Shown in pieces: positions 15,373 to 24,432 of a stretch of DNA of 64,000 bases. The DNA comes from Elusimicrobia bacterium GWA2_51_34 (lineage in GTDB: Bacteria > Elusimicrobiota > Elusimicrobia > Elusimicrobiales > UBA9959): positions 34,174 to 98,173 of the forward strand of contig MGTS01000029.1 in NCBI GenBank assembly GCA_001799565.1. Reading direction: 5' to 3'. Position 1 is the first letter of the stretch. The number at the start of each line of letters is the position of its first letter. The notes beneath the pieces were generated by a model. The model ran no database searches. It saw only the letters and a list, made by a program, of their open reading frames with translations, and had not been told where the DNA came from. A program made the translations under genes and the position numbers.

Positions 15373-16697
15373 TACGCTTTTTTAAACATCGCCTTTAACG
15401 CTTCTTTCAGGCCCGGCACGGTTCTTTCCTTAAGAGAATAGGTGACCCGCAGAGAAGGTTTGTTAAAATGCAGGTGCGTGGCCAGGTCTATGGGCGTACC
15501 CACAATAACCAGGTCCGCAGGTATGGCGTCAATGCTTTTTTTAAGCTCTTCCATCTGCTCCTTCCCGTAACCCATGGCGGGCAGGATCTCTTTAAGGTGC
15601 GGAAAGTTTTCAAAAACCTTTTTAATGGTGCCTATGCCGAATGGCCTCGGGTCAACTATTTCACCGGCGCCGTACTGCCTGGCCGCCACATAACCCGCGC
15701 CGTACGCCATTCCGCCGTGAGTAAGCGTCGGGCCGTCTTCAACCACCAGCACCTTTTTATTTTTAACCTGCCCGTTTTCGTTTTCAATACAAACGGGCGA
15801 CTCGGCCTCTATAATTGCGGCTTTGGGGTTCATCCGCCGCACATTTTTCTTCACTTCTTCAACGTCGTCGGGCTTGGCGGTGTCAACTTTGTTTATTACC
15901 ACCACGTCCGCCATGCGCACATTGGCCGCTCCGGGGTGGTACATTTCCTCGTGGCCGGGGCGCAGGGGGTCCGTTACCACTATGTGCATATCGGGCTTGT
16001 AAAAGGGCAGGTCGTTATTGCCGCCGTCCCACAAAATGACATCGGCTTCCTTTTCGGCCTCTTCAAGTATTTTGCCGTAGTCCACTCCGGCGTAAACAAT
16101 GTGGCCGGCGGCTATATGCGGCTCGTACTCTTCCATTTCCTCAATAGTGCATTTATGTTTTTCCAGATCCTTCAGCGTGGCAAATCTCTGCCAGATCTGT
16201 TCCGACAGATCTCCGTAGGGCATGGGGTGGCGTATAGCCACAACTTTTTTACCCATCTCTTTAAGCAGGGCGGCTATCATGCGGGTGGTCTGGCTCTTGC
16301 CGCAGCCCGTACGCGCCGCGCACACAGCTACCACAGGTTTTTTGGATTTTATAAAGGTATGCTCCCCGCTGAGCAATTTAAAATCTGCCCCGCAGGAGAT
16401 AACCAAAGACGCCTTGGCCATAACAGTGTCAAAGCTTACATCGGAATAGGCGAACTCAACCTCGTCAACCTTAAGTTTCTTTATAAGAGCGGGCATTTCT
16501 TTTTCTTCATATATCGGTATACCGGCGGGATAAAGCTTGCCGGCAAGAACCGCCGGGTATTTGCGCCCCGCGATATTGGGGATCTGGAAAGCGGTGAACG
16601 CCACCACCTCGTAATCGGCATTATCGCGGTAATACACGTTAAAATTGTGAAAATCCCTGCCGGCAGCTCCCATTATCAAAACTTTTTTCTTTGTCAT
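15372..16697 (-). CDS. Cyclic 2,3-diphosphoglycerate synthetase-like P-loop NTPase
   Basis: The 441-residue protein has an N-terminal Rossmann-like part (KKVLIMGAAGRDFHNFN) and a P-loop CAARTGCGKS (126-135). Further conserved blocks are DVILWDGGNNDLPFY and VVINKVDTAKPDDV, the latter resembling a G4-type NKxD motif. This arrangement matches the family of archaeal cyclic 2,3-diphosphoglycerate synthetase (cpgS), widely annotated in bacteria only as GTPase. Its position between gap and pgk, whose shared intermediate is 1,3-bisphosphoglycerate, supports a phosphoglycerate role. That is inference, since bacterial members are uncharacterised to my knowledge. An AAGGA site precedes the ATG. Confidence 0.8.
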   Translation of the reverse strand: MTKKKVLIMGAAGRDFHNFNVYYRDNADYEVVAFTAFQIPNIAGRKYPAVLAGKLYPAGIPIYEEKEMPALIKKLKVDEVEFAYSDVSFDTVMAKASLVISCGADFKLLSGEHTFIKSKKPVVAVCAARTGCGKSQTTRMIAALLKEMGKKVVAIRHPMPYGDLSEQIWQRFATLKDLEKHKCTIEEMEEYEPHIAAGHIVYAGVDYGKILEEAEKEADVILWDGGNNDLPFYKPDMHIVVTDPLRPGHEEMYHPGAANVRMADVVVINKVDTAKPDDVEEVKKNVRRMNPKAAIIEAESPVCIENENGQVKNKKVLVVEDGPTLTHGGMAYGAGYVAARQYGAGEIVDPRPFGIGTIKKVFENFPHLKEILPAMGYGKEQMEELKKSIDAIPADLVIVGTPIDLATHLHFNKPSLRVTYSLKERTVPGLKEALKAMFKKA

Positions 16698-16715
16698 GTT
16701 GTCATCCTTGTATAG

Positions 16716-16791
16716 TTTAGTGGTCAGTGGCTAGTGGTTAGTAAACTGCCCACTGTCCACTACCCACTGATCACTGTCCACTACCCACTTA

Positions 16792-16793
<2 letters not shown>
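16716..16793. repeat. Intergenic inverted repeat, R1 family
   Basis: TTAGTGGTCAGTGGCTAGTG on the left is mirrored by CCACTGTCCACTACCCACTG units, repeated twice on the right. It lies between gap and the cpgS-like gene. Confidence 0.8.
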
Positions 16794-17862
<1,069 letters not shown>

Positions 17863-18028
17863 TTAAGCTTTAACAAATTTTTCCACGCCGCGCGGCCTTA
17901 AGCGTTAAACGCGGCAATTTAATTATAACAAATTTGCCTCCGCCGGTTTTTGCCTTGGCCAAAACAGCCGTCCCTTTTTTTATTGGAAAAAATGTAAAAT
18001 ATGGCTTATAGCCGGCGGAATACAGGAA

Positions 18029-19282
18029 ATGTTAACAAGGCAAATTATGAATTATAGGGAATTGTTAAAGGATAAAGCCCGGGCCGTCCAAACCGCTGGA
18101 ATTTTCATGTTTTCCGCGGCCCTGCCTTTTTCTGTTACGTTTATACAGGGCGGCATACTGCTTTTTATGGCGGCCGGCCTGTGGCGGCGCTGGAAAGAAT
18201 CAAATATCAAAACCATTCCGGCCGAACTGAGCGGGAACCCGCTGGCCGTGCCATGGGCAGTGTATTTTGCGGCGGGCCTGCTTGCCGCGCTCGCCGGTAT
18301 TAACCCCGCCAAAAGCATAGTTGCCTTAAATTCAGACCTGCTCACCTTTGTGTCTTTCGCCGCGCTGTGCCTTTTTCTGGAACCGGAACAGCGCGGCCTG
18401 GCCGTTAAGGTTTACCTTACAAGTATTTGCGTGGCGGCCATTCTGGGCGCGGGCCAGTCCGTCTACGGCCTGATCAACGCGCAGGATATACGGGCACATG
18501 CCACCTCGCACCCGGTAAGGCTCGGTGAAATAATGATAATAGGTCTTGCCCTGGCGTTAAGCCGCCTGTCGGCGCCTGAAACGCTCTCCCCCCGCGTTAA
18601 AAAAGTTCTTTACGCAACCGCGCTTATCATCCTTTCTACTATCATATTAAGCCAGACACGCGGAGCTTATCTGGGCGCCGCTTTTGTATTTGCTTCCCTC
18701 CTTATAATACGCAAACCGCCGAAGCGGGTAATTCTCGCCTTCGTCACGGCAGCTCTGATTTTGGGCGCGGCTATTTCTTCCCTTAACCCGGAGATTCACC
18801 GCAAAATTAGTTCAATATACGGCGGTGTTAACAGCGCGGTAAACTCCGGCGTTCAAGCGCCAGACCAAAGCGTGAACACCCGCCTTATACTCTGGAAAAC
18901 AGGTTTCGCAATGATTAAGGACAGGCCGGTATTAGGCGCTGGCCCATCCAATGTAAAACGCCTGTTTCCGGCTTACTGCGCAAAACCCTACCCGGAAGAC
19001 ACAGTATGGGGCAGCCTGCACAATATCTACATCCACCAGGCGGCTGAACGCGGCCTGGTTGGGCTTGGCGCGTTATTTCTTCTGTTCGGAGGCATGTTTG
19101 TAACGGCCCTGCGCAGTTTCAGGGCCAGGCCTTCGGACCTTACTCTTTGGGCGCTGGCCGTTATGCCTGCCTGGTTTGTAATGAATATGACCGAAATTTC
19201 TTTCCAGCATGTACATACCTCATATGCCGTCTTCTTTGCCCTAGCGGTATCCATAACCGTCGCCAAACCGAAAGGCTATTAG
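18029..19282 (+). CDS. O-antigen ligase / polymerase family membrane protein
   Basis: This is a polytopic inner-membrane protein of 417 residues with about ten hydrophobic segments and one large periplasmic loop near residues 260-330 (INAERxx-type region here NTRLILWKTGFAMIKDRPVLGAGPSN). The WKTGFAMIKDRPVLGAGPSN block is typical of the Wzy_C / WaaL family. It either transfers polymer to lipid A-core or polymerises repeat units. A second ATG at 18047 preceded by AAGG is an alternative start. It opens the surface glycan locus. Confidence 0.85.
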   Translation: MLTRQIMNYRELLKDKARAVQTAGIFMFSAALPFSVTFIQGGILLFMAAGLWRRWKESNIKTIPAELSGNPLAVPWAVYFAAGLLAALAGINPAKSIVALNSDLLTFVSFAALCLFLEPEQRGLAVKVYLTSICVAAILGAGQSVYGLINAQDIRAHATSHPVRLGEIMIIGLALALSRLSAPETLSPRVKKVLYATALIILSTIILSQTRGAYLGAAFVFASLLIIRKPPKRVILAFVTAALILGAAISSLNPEIHRKISSIYGGVNSAVNSGVQAPDQSVNTRLILWKTGFAMIKDRPVLGAGPSNVKRLFPAYCAKPYPEDTVWGSLHNIYIHQAAERGLVGLGALFLLFGGMFVTALRSFRARPSDLTLWALAVMPAWFVMNMTEISFQHVHTSYAVFFALAVSITVAKPKGY

Positions 19283-19283
19283 G

Positions 19284-19358
19284 CTGTAGGTAAGAATCCT
19301 ATTTGACTAACAGCCTACAGGCTAACAGCCTATCCCCCTTCCCCCTCCGACCTACAGC
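19284..19358. repeat. Intergenic repeat, GCCTACAGGCTAACAGCC-unit family (R2)
   Basis: GGCTGTAGGTAAGAATCC, then TAACAGCCTACAGGCTAAC, then a CT-rich tract CCCCCTTCCCCCTCCGACC. Copies with the same order occur at 22828-22937 and 29325-29478, and part of one lies at 25590-25744. Confidence 0.75.
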
Positions 19359-19407
19359 CTTTCCGCCACTACGACTTTGGCGGACCCGCCGGTTGTTTTG
19401 GCGGGCA
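19359..19407 (+). repeat. Palindromic GGCGGACCCGCCGG element, intergenic copy
   Basis: CTTTCCGCC, an eight-base spacer and then GGCGGACCCGCCGGTTGTTT with a closing GGCGGG. This is the non-coding counterpart of the in-gene copy at 1891-1931. Confidence 0.7.
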
Positions 19408-19439
19408 GCCCCCCCCTGCTAATATCGTATAATTGGTAA

Positions 19440-19555
19440 TTATCCGGGTTCACGGTTCAAAAGTTCAAGGGTTGGAAGAAAAAACGCTTACTCTTTGCTT
19501 TCACAACCGCTGAACCGTTGAACCGTGAACCTGGCAACCTGAGTAGTTACGTATA
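19440..19555. repeat. Intergenic inverted repeat, R4 family
   Basis: GGGTTCACGGTTCAAAAGTTC is mirrored by CTGAACCGTTGAACCGTGAA. The centre (about 19471-19507, from TTGGAAGAAAAAACGC to TTTGCTTTCACAACCG) is identical to that of the copy at 61905-62010. The two loci therefore share a recent origin or are kept alike. Confidence 0.85.
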
Positions 19556-19563
19556 ATTTACCT

Positions 19564-20991
19564 ATGTTCCAACTGACTAAAATTAAAAACAGGCTCGGCA
19601 TAGCCGTGCTGTTTATCGGCGATATAATCTGCCTTCTCATACTTTTTCAAGTGTCGGTTTTTTTGCGAAAAAACCTGCTGCCCGTCTTCTTTAATGATCT
19701 GCCGTTATTACTAAGCGATCTTTCAATATACGGCTGGATATTCCCTATATGGCTCGCCATAATGACCTACGAGGGCGCTTATTCAAGGCGGTTCTCCGCC
19801 TGGGACGAGGTTAAATTCCTCTGGAAATCCTCTTTTTTCGCCTGCGTGGCGGTGTTCACCATCTTATTTATAAGTAAAAAAGGCCCGGAGTTCTCCCGCA
19901 TACTCATGGTCATAATGGGAACCCTTTCCGTCATACTATTTCCCTTCCTGAGGGCGGGGCTTAAAAAACTGATATATTCCGCCGATCTTATGAAACGCAA
20001 AATGCTTATCGTTGGCTCCGGCGAGGCCGCCGTTGCAGCCTTTAACGCCGTAAAAAACGAGTCCAACCTTGGCTACGATATAGCGGGCTTTGTAGACGAC
20101 TCTTCCGCCCAAACCGAGCTTTGCGGCTTAAAAGTCCACGCGCAGCTGGACCAGATAGAGCGCTACATAAACAGCGCCGGCATCCACGATGTGATAGTAG
20201 CCAAGCCGGAGCTTGAAAAAGACGCCCTGATAAAGCTTATCAATGCCATCCAGCACAAAGCCGAGAACACGCTTTATATACCGGATTTCAAAGGCCTGGC
20301 CGTTTCAGGGACCGAACTGAGGTATTTTTTCCGCGAACAGGCCATGATCATAGAAATAAAGAACAACCTGTCCAATCCGTTGAATTACGCGGCCAAACGC
20401 AGCATAGACTACCTGGCGGGACTGCTTGTGTTCATTCTCACGCTGCCTTTGCTGGCGTTGATAGCGTACCTTATACGGCGCGATTCACCCGGCCCTGCAA
20501 TTTTGGTCCAGCGCCGCATCGGCAAGAACGGCCGATCGTTCCGGTGCTACAAGTTCCGCACCATGTACCTGGACGCGGAAGAAAGGCTGAACGCCATATT
20601 AAAAACAGACCCGAAAGCCAAAGAGGAATGGGAGAAATTCTGGAAACTAAAGGATGACCCGCGAATAACCAAAGCGGGACAGTGGCTGAGATCCACTTCG
20701 CTTGACGAACTGCCTCAGGTTATAAATGTCCTCAAAGGCGAAATGAGTCTTATCGGCCCGCGCCCTTACCTGCCGCGTGAAAAAGAATTTCTGGCGGATG
20801 AAGGCGCGACAATACTTAAGCTTCCCCCCGGCATAACGGGCCTCTGGCAGATAAGCGGCAGGAGCGACACTTCCTGCGACTTCCGCATAACAATGGACAG
20901 CTGGTACGTGAAAAACTGGGACCTGTGGCTGGACATAATGATAATTTTCAAAACAGTCGGAGTGGTTTTCAACCGAGAGGGAGCAAGGTAG
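19564..20991 (+). CDS. Polyprenyl-phosphate hexose-1-phosphate transferase (WbaP/WcaJ type)
   Basis: This long-form phosphoglycosyl transferase of 475 residues starts glycan assembly by moving a hexose-1-phosphate from UDP-sugar to undecaprenyl phosphate. Four to five N-terminal transmembrane helices (1-140) precede a CoA-binding-like Rossmann domain (MLIVGSGEAAVAAFNAV, about 145-160). A membrane-reentrant helix and the catalytic C-terminal domain follow, with YKFRTMYLDAEERL and SLDELPQVINVLKGEMSLIG. The C-terminal half is complete. A second, short phosphoglycosyl transferase occurs at 29473, so the locus may initiate two different glycans. Confidence 0.92.
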   Translation: MFQLTKIKNRLGIAVLFIGDIICLLILFQVSVFLRKNLLPVFFNDLPLLLSDLSIYGWIFPIWLAIMTYEGAYSRRFSAWDEVKFLWKSSFFACVAVFTILFISKKGPEFSRILMVIMGTLSVILFPFLRAGLKKLIYSADLMKRKMLIVGSGEAAVAAFNAVKNESNLGYDIAGFVDDSSAQTELCGLKVHAQLDQIERYINSAGIHDVIVAKPELEKDALIKLINAIQHKAENTLYIPDFKGLAVSGTELRYFFREQAMIIEIKNNLSNPLNYAAKRSIDYLAGLLVFILTLPLLALIAYLIRRDSPGPAILVQRRIGKNGRSFRCYKFRTMYLDAEERLNAILKTDPKAKEEWEKFWKLKDDPRITKAGQWLRSTSLDELPQVINVLKGEMSLIGPRPYLPREKEFLADEGATILKLPPGITGLWQISGRSDTSCDFRITMDSWYVKNWDLWLDIMIIFKTVGVVFNREGAR

Positions 20992-20999
20992 GTAAGGGG

Positions 21000-21065
21000 C
21001 AGAAGCCGGAAAACAGCGGACAGAATTCAGAAGTCTGAATTTAGAATAGCCTGCGAATAAGACTC
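21000..21065. repeat. Intergenic repeat, R6 family (partial)
   Basis: CAGAATTCAGAAGTCTGAATT and GCCTGCGAATAAGACTCC match the left arm and centre of the copy at 10238-10345. The right arm is missing. Confidence 0.6.
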
Positions 21066-21101
21066 CAACTCGGGGCAAAAATAGCTGTGCTTGCCCAGCC
21101 C

Positions 21102-22277
21102 TTAAATTAGGGCTGCCAGAAATTTATCCGCGGATACAATGCGGACTCCTCCGGAAATTTTATCAACGCCCGGTTTGCGCACAAGCTGATAGCAAAAAGG
21201 CACAAGCAGCCTGTCCCTGAAATATGGCAGCATCGGAGCCAGGTGTTCGCTTTGACTTTTAACCTCCACCGCAAACCAAGGCTTCCCGTCTACAGCCACA
21301 AGAAAATCCACCTCCCGCTTGGCGGTATCCCTGAGAAAATAAAGTTCAGCCTTATACCCCTCCCTGTCATTTAGCCAGTGCACCAGTTTAAGCAGATGGG
21401 AGGCGGCCATATTTTCAAAACGCGCGGCCTCACCCTGCACTTCAGACCAGTCCCACAAATAAAGCTTGGGCTCTTTTTTCAAACTACGGATCTTACTCCG
21501 TGAAAAAGGCCCTATTCTAAAGTGGTAATAAAAACGTTCAAGGATATCCAGCCAATGAGAAACTGCGCGATGGCTTACTTCCAGGTCTTCCCGCAAAGAA
21601 TTAGCCGAAAGCAAAGACCCGACCTTGCCGGGAAGCATATCGGTAAGCAATTGCATATTGCCCAGATCGCGGACAAACTCCACATCCTTTATATCCTCCC
21701 GGAACAAACGCTCGTTGCGCTCATTATGCCAGCGTCTGAGAGCCCGCTCGCTGCCCGCAAACAGCGGCTCTGGGAATCCCCCTCGCTTTTCAAGGAGGAG
21801 AAAGGCTTCCCCGTATTCCCCGGAAGGCAGCAAAAGTTCTTTGAAAGGCTCAAGCACGGGGGTCGGCAAGCCGGCCAACTCGGCCACGGAAAAAGGATGG
21901 AGGCGGTAATGGTGGTAACGGCCCTGCAACGAATCGCCGCCCTTGCGGTAAATATCCATGCGGGCGCTGCCGGTAACCATAAAGTGATATCTGCCGCGAT
22001 GAGTGTCAAATTCGCCTTTTACGAATCTTTTCCAGGCGCGGTACTTGTGAATCTCATCAAGCACTATCAGTTGCGCGGAGGCCGGCCACTCCGCGGCCAT
22101 CATTTTAACGCGCTCGCTTTTTTTATCCCAGTTGAAATAAGCGGTCTCCCCGAAATGGGCCGCCACAAGATTGCGGGCCAGCGTGGTTTTACCCACCTGC
22201 CTTGGCCCCCCCACAAAAACCATTTTGGCCTTAAGGTCTTCCACTATTGGTTCAACAAGATACCTGGTCTTTATCAT
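21102..22277 (-). CDS. AAA-family ATPase with DUF4143 domain
   Basis: This 391-residue protein has a P-loop GPRQVGKT (24-31), a Walker B LIVLDEIHK (about 68-76), a sensor-like FMVTGSARMD, and a C-terminal DUF4143 region with the nuclease-like pattern KREVDFLV...FAVEVKS. The family is abundant and strain-variable in bacteria, and its physiological role is unsettled. It stands alone. The mRNA appears nearly leaderless, with the start codon 8 bases after a TATAAT box. The tail SGGVRIVSADKFLAALI resembles the fragment at 63735, a related gene. Confidence 0.85.
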   Translation of the reverse strand: MIKTRYLVEPIVEDLKAKMVFVGGPRQVGKTTLARNLVAAHFGETAYFNWDKKSERVKMMAAEWPASAQLIVLDEIHKYRAWKRFVKGEFDTHRGRYHFMVTGSARMDIYRKGGDSLQGRYHHYRLHPFSVAELAGLPTPVLEPFKELLLPSGEYGEAFLLLEKRGGFPEPLFAGSERALRRWHNERNERLFREDIKDVEFVRDLGNMQLLTDMLPGKVGSLLSANSLREDLEVSHRAVSHWLDILERFYYHFRIGPFSRSKIRSLKKEPKLYLWDWSEVQGEAARFENMAASHLLKLVHWLNDREGYKAELYFLRDTAKREVDFLVAVDGKPWFAVEVKSQSEHLAPMLPYFRDRLLVPFCYQLVRKPGVDKISGGVRIVSADKFLAALI

Positions 22278-22285
22278 AGCAAGGA

Positions 22286-22346
22286 ATTATATGTAAATAT
22301 TTGCTTAGAAGCAAATAAATACATGTAAATATTTGCCTACAGGCAA
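22286..22346 (-). promoter_or_regulatory. Promoter with twin palindromic sites upstream of DUF4143 gene
   Basis: On the minus strand TTGCTT (complement of 22309-22314), a 17-base spacer and TATAAT (complement of 22286-22291) form a good sigma-70 promoter. ATGTAAATATTTGC occurs twice, at 22291-22304 and 22323-22336. Each copy leads into a small palindrome, TTTGCTTAGAAGCAAA (22300-22315) and TTGCCTACAGGCAA (22333-22346). The palindromes flank the -35 region and look like operators. Confidence 0.6.
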
Positions 22347-22425
22347 TACCCGGCATCCACTTTTAATCCTTTAGCCTTTCCCCTAAGCGCATCCGGCAAT
22401 AATTGAATATACTGCCCATTATCCC

Positions 22426-22803
22426 CTACTTCCTCCCCGCCCCCATTTTTATTTCGGCCAGCCTTTTAAGCACGTGTTTAAGCGCCGCTCCGCTTTTAAT
22501 GAACGCCGCCCACGCTACAGCCTTTTTAAAATCGAATGATTCAGATAAATTCAACTCCGGGAAATGCGAAAAGCGGCGTCCCCGGAAAGTAGACACGTAC
22601 AGGCAGTCCACAAGCGCTTTTTCCGGATCCGCTATAAAAAAGCCTCCGCCCTCGCGCCAGGCAAAACCGCGAAAAAACGACGGGGCCAGATGATGCACGG
22701 CAAAAATCCCCGCGTTGGTGCGTATTTCCTTCGTGTGGGCTACCGATGCCAGGGGAGGCTCGGAACACACATAATTAGATATGAAATCCCCCGAACTATG
22801 CAC
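22426..22803 (-). pseudogene. Truncated AbiEi-like type IV antitoxin / COG5340 regulator
   Basis: The 125-residue frame matches the C-terminal half of the AbiEi-like predicted regulators. The signature blocks are GIFAVHHLAPSFFRGF, IADPEKALVDCLYVS and RRFSHFPELNLSESFDF. The N-terminal winged helix and part of the middle are missing. The first 17 codons (HSSGDFISNYVCSEP) belong to a repeat found again at 31680, where the same peptide is recognisable. No AbiEii toxin partner is present. The gene therefore looks like a decayed antitoxin rather than a functional protein. Confidence 0.7.
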
Positions 22804-22842
22804 AGGTGGATAGGCTAAATAAAGAAAGGCTATTAGACTGTA
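22751..22842. repeat. Duplicated 92-bp segment, copy A
   Basis: The segment from GGGGAGG through CGGAACACACATAATTA and AGGTGGATAGGCT to AAGAAAGGCTAT is repeated at 31680-31771 with roughly ten differences and a short indel. Copy A includes the 5' end of the AbiEi-like fragment. Confidence 0.8.
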
Positions 22843-22937
22843 GGAAGAGCGGCTGTAGGTAAGAAGTTATAAATGCAGACTACGCCTCTGAATTGCCAAG
22901 TTGCTACACATCTAAACGGCTAACAGCCTACAGCCTA
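22828..22937. repeat. Intergenic repeat, R2 family
   Basis: GGCTATTAGACTGTAGG and GGCTGTAGGTAAGAAG on the left face GGCTAACAGCCTACAGCC and a CCCCCTTCCCCC tract on the right. The tract lies at the stop codon of the next glycosyltransferase gene. Confidence 0.7.
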
Positions 22938-24139
22938 CCCCCTTCCCCCTTAACCAACTCCGTAATCCCCTCTATAATCTTTTCCCTGTTATAAACCTTG
23001 TCAAGCAATAATCGCGAATTGTATGAGAAAGCCTCCAGACCGCCGCCTTTAAGCGAATAAAATTTCAGGAAGCAGGTCTTTATCTCTTCCGGGTTGTCCG
23101 GCTGCGCGCAAATGCCGGTATTATACTCTTCCACCATGCGCTTCACCTCCCCGTTCATCACGCAGAAGATCGGTTTTGAGAAGGCCAGGTAAGCCTGAAA
23201 CTTGGCGGGCACCGTAAGGGAAAGCACCGGCTGGTCGCAAAGCGAAATCACCATAACGTCGCTGGCCCTGAAATACCCGGGCATCTCCTCCTGCTTCTTA
23301 CGCCCCCAGAAAACCACGCCGCTTACCCCATCGCGGGAAACTATATTTTTAATCCGTTCAAAATCCGAGCCATCCCCCACTATATTCAACTGCATATCCG
23401 GATTTTCGGCAAAAGCCAGGCTGAAACCCCGTATCACGTTCTCAAGGTTCTGGAACTTTCCTATATTTCCGGCGAAGGTGAAATTAAACCTGTCCGAAAG
23501 CTTTACCCCGGCGCCTCCGGTCTGATCGGGGGTAACGGTCGGCCAGTTGGGAAAATGCGGCATCGGTTTGCCGGGAACGTAAGGCTCTATGCTGCCTGCG
23601 AACCCGGCGCAGGAAACCGCGATATTGTCGGTGTTCCGGTAAATAAACCCTACTATAAAGTCCAGAAACGCCTTCATCAGCCGTGTCTTCTTAAAGCCGT
23701 AGGCATAAACCATGTCCGGCCAGACATCCTGCACCCACATGGTGAAAGGCTTACTGTAAAGCTTACGGATAAGCACCGCCGGAAAAGCCTGCGTCAGCGG
23801 GCCGGTCTGGTAGACGAACACCCGGTCGTAACGATGCCCGATGAAAAGCGCTATAACACTTGAGACAAAGGCAAAATTGAAGTAAGCGAGCAGCTTCCGG
23901 AAAAGGGAATCCCTGTAGCCTGTCACGGTAAAGATTCGGGAGATATTTATGCCTTTCCAGGTTTCCCTGGAAAAAAGGCGGTTGGAGTAACCGGGCAATA
24001 TTCTGGCGAACGGGTAGCTGGGCGCCTGGGTAAGCACGTCCACTTTAAAACCCCGCGCAACCCACTCGGCTGCCAGATCGTTAATAATAAACTCTTCCGG
24101 GTAGAAACGTTCGGTGATAATAAGTACTTTTAATGCCAT
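22928..24139 (-). CDS. Glycosyltransferase family 4, WbuB-like (probable L-FucNAc transferase)
   Basis: This is a 403-residue GT-B enzyme with the N-terminus VLIITERFYPEEFIINDLAAEW, which is typical of the WbuB / WcaI group. The donor domain carries GDGSDFERI and a weak EX7E region around residue 310. It is last in a minus-strand set after an SDR reductase, FnlA-like and FnlC-like genes. That is the same company WbuB keeps in E. coli O26-type loci, where it adds L-fucosamine derivatives. Substrate assignment is therefore by context. Confidence 0.82.
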   Translation of the reverse strand: MALKVLIITERFYPEEFIINDLAAEWVARGFKVDVLTQAPSYPFARILPGYSNRLFSRETWKGINISRIFTVTGYRDSLFRKLLAYFNFAFVSSVIALFIGHRYDRVFVYQTGPLTQAFPAVLIRKLYSKPFTMWVQDVWPDMVYAYGFKKTRLMKAFLDFIVGFIYRNTDNIAVSCAGFAGSIEPYVPGKPMPHFPNWPTVTPDQTGGAGVKLSDRFNFTFAGNIGKFQNLENVIRGFSLAFAENPDMQLNIVGDGSDFERIKNIVSRDGVSGVVFWGRKKQEEMPGYFRASDVMVISLCDQPVLSLTVPAKFQAYLAFSKPIFCVMNGEVKRMVEEYNTGICAQPDNPEEIKTCFLKFYSLKGGGLEAFSYNSRLLLDKVYNREKIIEGITELVKGEGGRL

Positions 24140-24430
24140 ATTTTATATACGACTATAGCCATAAGCCATAGGGGAAGCCATAAGGACGCAGCGCCCGCCA
24201 TAGGCCAGATTGACGATACAGCTATTGCCATAGGCCGTAAGTTTTAGATACGGCTATTGTCGTAAGCTATAAGCTTTAAGCTATATACTTTTTTAGGGGT
24301 TTTACTTATTAGCTTATGGCAGTCATTCTGCCTATGGCCTATGGCTTAAGACTTAAAGCTTATGGCAGTCGTTCTGCCTATGGCTTATGGCAATAGCTGT
24401 ATCGTCAATCTGGCTTATGGCAAGTCGTCC
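24140..24430. repeat. Long intergenic repeat, R3 family
   Basis: The gap holds only repeat DNA. Units such as AGCCATAAGGACGCAGCGCC, TTGACGATACAGCTATTGCC and GTTTTAGATACGGCTATTG are followed by the complementary TTATGGCAGTCATTCTGCC and GCAATAGCTGTATCGTCAA. The outermost units of the two arms (GATTGACGATACAGCTATTG and its complement) match base for base. No gene is seen. Confidence 0.8.
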
Positions 24431-24432
24431 TT

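Noticed and set aside
15468..16715. A 415-codon open frame antisense to the cpgS-like gene
   Set aside because: It is His/Val/Gly/Phe-rich with no domain, exactly shadows a conserved gene, and has no start signal. High-GC coding strands often give such frames.
24140..24430. The long repeat as a structured RNA or riboswitch of the wecB-like gene
   Set aside because: The same units occur next to unrelated genes at 2584, 31772 and 63480, so it is a dispersed repeat and not a gene-specific leader.
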